A program made the position numbers and the translations under genes. 37,602 bases of DNA from an uncultured Clostridia bacterium (GTDB taxonomy: Bacteria; Bacillota; Clostridia; Saccharofermentanales; Saccharofermentanaceae), in contig CAMVBS010000018.1 of assembly GCA_947165785.1 (NCBI GenBank), positions 1-37,602 on the forward strand, given 5' to 3'. The notes beneath the pieces are model-generated. The model did no database searches and was not told the origin of the DNA. It worked only from the letters and a program-made list of their open reading frames with translations. Shown here one piece after another: positions 34,067-37,602 of this stretch (its first letter is position 1; the number at the start of each line of letters is the position of its first letter).

Positions 34067-34840
34067 ATGATCGACGTTCTATATTCAGGCTACAGCTACC
34101 AACACGACGACGGTCTTGTATACGATACCGACTTGGGTCGTGCAGGCTTCGACAGTTATCAACTTTTGTTTACACATACGCCTGCTCTCTTCTGGGTAGA
34201 CAATATGCTTCGCAAGTATCCTGCCCGTTCTGTCATTTTGTTCACTCCGGGACACCGTAAGTACTATAGCTCACTTCCGAACGAGCCATATAAGAATGAT
34301 TGGATACGTTTTGATACCGATGAGGATTTTATAGAAAACTTTCCTATAGTTAATGTTCCCTTCTCCCCTGCAGACCCTGAATTCGTCCACAACCTCTTTA
34401 AGCTCATAGCATGGGAGAGCAACGCCGTCAAAGAACCTAACGACCCTGAGATGCTGTGTCTTTTCAAAGTCCTTTTCGCGAAGATGTCGGATGATAATGT
34501 TGACCTTCTGAGTAAGCCTTATTATCACGAGCTCATATCTTTACGGCGCGACATGATGCTCCACCCTGAGTATGAATGGAATGTCGAAGGAATGGCTGCG
34601 AGGTTGAACCTCGGACGCACGCGTTTTCAAAATATCTATAAGGATACTTTCGGGATAAGCCCGATCGATGACGTAATAAACGCGAGGATATCTCTTGCCA
34701 AGGACAGGCTCAAGTATACCTCGCGTTCGATAGCTGAAGTTGCGGAATTCTGCGGCTACAAGAGCACCGAGCACTTTTGCAGGCAGTTCCTTAAGATAGT
34801 AGGGGTGTCACCCAGTAAGTTCAGGCACCAGGGACAATGA
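34067..34840 (+). CDS. AraC-family transcription regulator
   Basis: This 257-residue regulator has an N-terminal ligand-binding part (cupin-like strands, about 1-110), a linker helix and a C-terminal pair of helix-turn-helices. The first is in WNVEGMAARLNLGRTRFQNI, the second in RSIAEVAEFCGYKSTEHFCR, ending with the usual GVSPSKFR. The ATG at 34067 has GGAGG 6 bases before it; a longer reading from 34037 lacks a site. It is divergent from the MATE gene over a region with two matching direct repeats. The 3' end overlaps the convergent deacetylase gene by 20 bases. Confidence 0.92.
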   Translation: MIDVLYSGYSYQHDDGLVYDTDLGRAGFDSYQLLFTHTPALFWVDNMLRKYPARSVILFTPGHRKYYSSLPNEPYKNDWIRFDTDEDFIENFPIVNVPFSPADPEFVHNLFKLIAWESNAVKEPNDPEMLCLFKVLFAKMSDDNVDLLSKPYYHELISLRRDMMLHPEYEWNVEGMAARLNLGRTRFQNIYKDTFGISPIDDVINARISLAKDRLKYTSRSIAEVAEFCGYKSTEHFCRQFLKIVGVSPSKFRHQGQ

Positions 34841-35501
34841 ACGTCGGATCGATAAACACGGCACCGTTATACTCGACACGCTCAACGATCTTACGGTAAT
34901 ATTCACTTTCCATCTCCTCAGTCTCGTCATGTGAATGAGTAAGGATGATGTGTGTCTGATCTCTCTTATCCTTGCCGAATGCATCATCGATGCTGTCAAG
35001 TATGGACTGGAATGTCTTGTCATTTCCTGGTCTTAAGAGATATTCTTCACAGTCGAAGCTGACGCTTACGTGATCTTCTTCCTTCCAGCCCGATGAGATA
35101 TACCAATCGTTTATGATATCGGAATCGTCGACCTTCTTGAATCCGTGATCGAGAAGATACTGATTAAGGTCCTTACGTGAATCAAGATAAGGGAATCTGA
35201 AAAGTTTTACAGGTCTTTGAACTCCTGCCTTGGCATAGACATTCTCGATCGCCTTCTCGCACTTCTCCACTTCCTCGACTGCTTCTTCATAACTCATCTT
35301 GGAAAGCATCGGATGAGTGTATGTGTGGTTACCGATAACAAATCCCTTGGAGATCGCATAAAGGGCATTCTCGGGATTTCTATCAAGAGCATCTCCTATC
35401 GCGAAAAGAACCGCTTTTATGCTCTTCGACACCAGATAGTCGACAATGGCCCTCGTATTATTCTGTGGAATATCATCTATCGTAAGTATTGCTTTGATCA
35501 T
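34821..35501 (-). CDS. Polysaccharide deacetylase-family (NodB) protein, no signal peptide
   Basis: This 226-residue protein shows the NodB metal and catalytic motifs: TIDD (D9, D10) in place of TFDD, the H-x3-H in NHTYTHP (H59, H63), FRFPY (R102) and ILTHSHD with H189 or H191. All main motifs are present, so it is probably active on an N- or O-acetyl sugar. It begins directly at the first motif and has no signal peptide or membrane segment, unlike wall-directed deacetylases, so it may act on cytoplasmic or lipid-linked precursors. GGAGG lies upstream, in the end of the GT-C-like gene, which stops one base before this ATG. They form one transcript. Confidence 0.9.
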   Translation of the reverse strand: MIKAILTIDDIPQNNTRAIVDYLVSKSIKAVLFAIGDALDRNPENALYAISKGFVIGNHTYTHPMLSKMSYEEAVEEVEKCEKAIENVYAKAGVQRPVKLFRFPYLDSRKDLNQYLLDHGFKKVDDSDIINDWYISSGWKEEDHVSVSFDCEEYLLRPGNDKTFQSILDSIDDAFGKDKRDQTHIILTHSHDETEEMESEYYRKIVERVEYNGAVFIDPTFIVPGA

Positions 35502-35502
35502 T

Positions 35503-37602
35503 TTAGTTTACCTCCGCATCAAAGATTACATTATTAATTGCAAAACCGATCTGTCTGTGATCATCAGGATTATTAAGTGAAGCATCCCAAAGCTCAGACT
35601 TAAAGCTTATCCTGTTGGCTCCGTCATAAAGTGCCTCTCCCGGAATAAGTACGACGAAGTTATCGTAGTTACTTGAAGAAGACAATGTTACTGTCGTTAT
35701 GTAACTGTCGTTGGCATAGACCTCGACATCAAGACTGCTTCTTCCTATGTTCCAGAACGGGATGAGGTTCTTTAGTCTTACCGTCATGACATAAGGTCTG
35801 CTGTATAGCTCACAGTTCAAGGTTACTTCCTCTTCACCTGTCCATGCATAGTCATGCTCTGAACCTGCCAAACCCTCGTAATCCGAATAACAGTGAAGTA
35901 TCGGATACTCCCTGTGATCATTTAAAGAATACTTATAGACATAGATCTCTTCTTCATAAGTATCGAACTTGGTCGGATACAAAGTGACGGGATTGGTTTC
36001 AGGATGATCGTCTCCGACACAGGTAAAAGTGTCATGATAGACAAGGCTTAATTCCCTGATCCTGTCAGCCTGATAATAAGGAAGTGAAGTAATGAAATAT
36101 GTATCGCTTCCAAGTGAAGCTGCCTCAGAGATCATATCATCCGTGATCATAGGATATACCTTCGCGCCGGTCATGGTCTTTACGGGCATCCACATCTGAC
36201 GCTCGACCATCTCGTCGACGATTACCTTGTCATTCTCTCCGATGATCTCTGACAGGTCGTTTATCGTGCTCCACTCGACCATGGTATCATCAACGTTTCC
36301 TGCAAGATTAATGTTCGTCGGAACGAAGATACAAAGTCCGATCAGGGCTGCAGGGATGACTGCAGGCTTCGGCATATCCTTGAGCATGTAAAGAACAAAG
36401 AGGACAGCTACAGCAATATAAGGGACCATGTATCTCGTGTAATAGAAAAATGACGTAACAGACTTATTAAGGACTGAAGCGTTAATAAGTATCGCATAGA
36501 AGAACATAACTGCTATCACTACGCCTCCCATGTTTTCGAAGATCTTGGAAGGCTTTATGAGAAATGCAACGGCAGCAATAAAAGATACCACGATGCCTGA
36601 AGCTACTACATACTGCCAAAGCGATGTCTGGAGCGCATTTGTAAGAAGCTCGCGCTTGCCATCCGAAATCCCGCCGCGAAGAAGATTGAATAACACATAT
36701 AAAGCAGGAAGAATGAACAGTACGCGCAGGACTATTCCAAATATCATGTTGTCACGGACTTTGGAAAGTGTTGTCTTCTTAAAGAATTTCAAAGCCGTGA
36801 TAAGAAGGACTATTACGATGATATACAAAAGCTCCACGATCATGACGGCAAGATCCAGATCGGGAACATTCTGTCCGAGGAGCTTACGGAACACCTTCAT
36901 GTAGTTATTCTGCGTATAGGTCGGCTGAACGACGACCATCGTAACGTAGGAAAGGATACTTATCGGCGGGATCGTGAGAAGGAGCGCCATATCCTTTTTG
37001 TCTCTCGAGAAGAAATAGATGATACCGAATACTCCGATGAACATCGGCGTCATGACAAAGAACGTCATATGGAAACATGCAAACGCGACTACCGGTACGA
37101 GTGACCAGAACCTGTTCGCTTCCGATGTGACAAGGTAGATGAAAAGAAGGATGGCAAGCGCCGTAAACCCTTCCGTAAATGCCGATTTGGAAACCCAGAT
37201 CACTGCAGGCGAGAATCCCACAAGGACCGCTGCCAGAGTACTCATTACCTTATCCATCTTAAGGTTACGGGCACACATATATGACAACATGATGCATAGA
37301 GCATAAAAGACCGTCATGATCCCCTGCATATTCGAATAGCCGAACATCGATGCCCATGAAGCAAGAAGCGCCGAATATGTCGGGATACCGTGCATAAGCC
37401 TTACCGGAGGCTCAGCTTCGGTATTCGGTGAATCCATTCCGATAAGATCGTTAACATCCTCGAGGTACGCCTCTCCGTATTCACCGTTCAGCGTATAATA
37501 CTCATCGAAAACATACTCTCTTTTGGTATCTCCGTTAAGGAACATCAGTACCTGAGTCTGATATCCTCCCTCATCCTGACCTAAGCCGTAATACTGATTC
37601 TT
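35503..37602 (-). CDS. GT-C-like polytopic membrane glycosyltransferase (5' end cut by window)
   Basis: The frame is open to the window end, so the start lies beyond 37602; 699 residues are visible. The first ones include GLGQDEGGYQTQVLMF, with a DE pair in the first outer loop as in GT-C (GT39/PMT-like) transferases. About 12 membrane segments follow (about 70-450), then a soluble outer part. It ends in a beta-rich domain (about 560-699) with PYVMTVRLKNLIPFWNIGR and a closing RQIGFAINNVIFDAEV, similar in style to carbohydrate-binding jelly-rolls. This suggests transfer of a sugar from a lipid carrier to an outer acceptor. The donor and acceptor are unknown. A deacetylase follows one base later. 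Confidence 0.78.
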   Translation of the reverse strand, partial: KNQYYGLGQDEGGYQTQVLMFLNGDTKREYVFDEYYTLNGEYGEAYLEDVNDLIGMDSPNTEAEPPVRLMHGIPTYSALLASWASMFGYSNMQGIMTVFYALCIMLSYMCARNLKMDKVMSTLAAVLVGFSPAVIWVSKSAFTEGFTALAILLFIYLVTSEANRFWSLVPVVAFACFHMTFFVMTPMFIGVFGIIYFFSRDKKDMALLLTIPPISILSYVTMVVVQPTYTQNNYMKVFRKLLGQNVPDLDLAVMIVELLYIIVIVLLITALKFFKKTTLSKVRDNMIFGIVLRVLFILPALYVLFNLLRGGISDGKRELLTNALQTSLWQYVVASGIVVSFIAAVAFLIKPSKIFENMGGVVIAVMFFYAILINASVLNKSVTSFFYYTRYMVPYIAVAVLFVLYMLKDMPKPAVIPAALIGLCIFVPTNINLAGNVDDTMVEWSTINDLSEIIGENDKVIVDEMVERQMWMPVKTMTGAKVYPMITDDMISEAASLGSDTYFITSLPYYQADRIRELSLVYHDTFTCVGDDHPETNPVTLYPTKFDTYEEEIYVYKYSLNDHREYPILHCYSDYEGLAGSEHDYAWTGEEEVTLNCELYSRPYVMTVRLKNLIPFWNIGRSSLDVEVYANDSYITTVTLSSSSNYDNFVVLIPGEALYDGANRISFKSELWDASLNNPDDHRQIGFAINNVIFDAEVN

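Noticed and set aside
1..37602. CRISPR array, tRNA or rRNA gene, transposon or phage gene
   Set aside because: No regularly spaced repeat, cloverleaf, rRNA sequence, transposase or integrase was seen on either strand.

Overview
The window reads as the chromosome of a strictly anaerobic Bacillota of class Clostridia, probably a plant-fibre-associated gut or rumen species. The support is a ferredoxin:NADP transhydrogenase pair (NfnAB type), FeoAB ferrous iron uptake, RNase J, a Bacillus-type pyruvate kinase with the C-terminal PEP-utiliser domain, a DUF6472-like small Cys protein, a lipoprotein GH10 xylanase with two carbohydrate-binding modules, and DUF4214, BspA-type leucine-rich-repeat and YD-repeat surface proteins. 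The family cannot be fixed from this sequence alone. I see no rRNA, tRNA, CRISPR array, insertion sequence or phage gene, and no gene-free stretch longer than 300 bases.

Layout. 1-3004 (+): the 3' end of a probable FAD oxidoreductase overlaps a DUF2298 'YYY' polytopic membrane protein. 3005-10298 (-): proS heads a tight run with an exported transglutaminase-like/LRR protein, an ABC ATPase and a very large FtsX-type permease carrying a coiled coil of about 300 residues. 10418-13089 (-): three tandem paralogues, each a four-Cys zinc ribbon, a charged helix, one membrane segment and an outer domain; this is the least familiar locus in the window. 13196-15682 (-): feoB, feoA with a Cys-rich tail, and a 46-residue membrane ORF with a GTG start. 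15952-21334 (+): pyk with terminators, then a separate unit of an SH3b/3D-domain surface protein, RNase J and a gamma-carbonic-anhydrase-like protein. 21316-24727 (-): a YD-repeat lipoprotein and nfnAB. 24874-30243: a two-TM protein, a nitroreductase, an SGNH hydrolase, the xylanase lipoprotein, a 57-aa Cys protein and a PNPOx-fold protein. 30454-34840: a DUF4214/YD-repeat secreted protein, a MATE exporter and a divergent AraC regulator with paired direct repeats. 34821-37602 (-): a GT-C-like membrane protein cut by the window end, followed by a polysaccharide deacetylase.

How it fits together. Much of the content concerns the envelope: export (ABC, MATE), surface proteins (3D, DUF4214, YD repeats, LRR/transglutaminase), surface glycan enzymes (GT-C-like, DUF2298, deacetylase) and xylan attack. 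Central metabolism and redox (pyk, nfnAB, feoAB) lie between. The genome is compact: four of five convergent gene pairs abut or overlap at their 3' ends. The clearest candidates for undescribed biology are the zinc-ribbon triplet with its upstream repeats, the proS-headed ABC/transglutaminase operon, and the small ORFs beside feoAB and the PNPOx gene.
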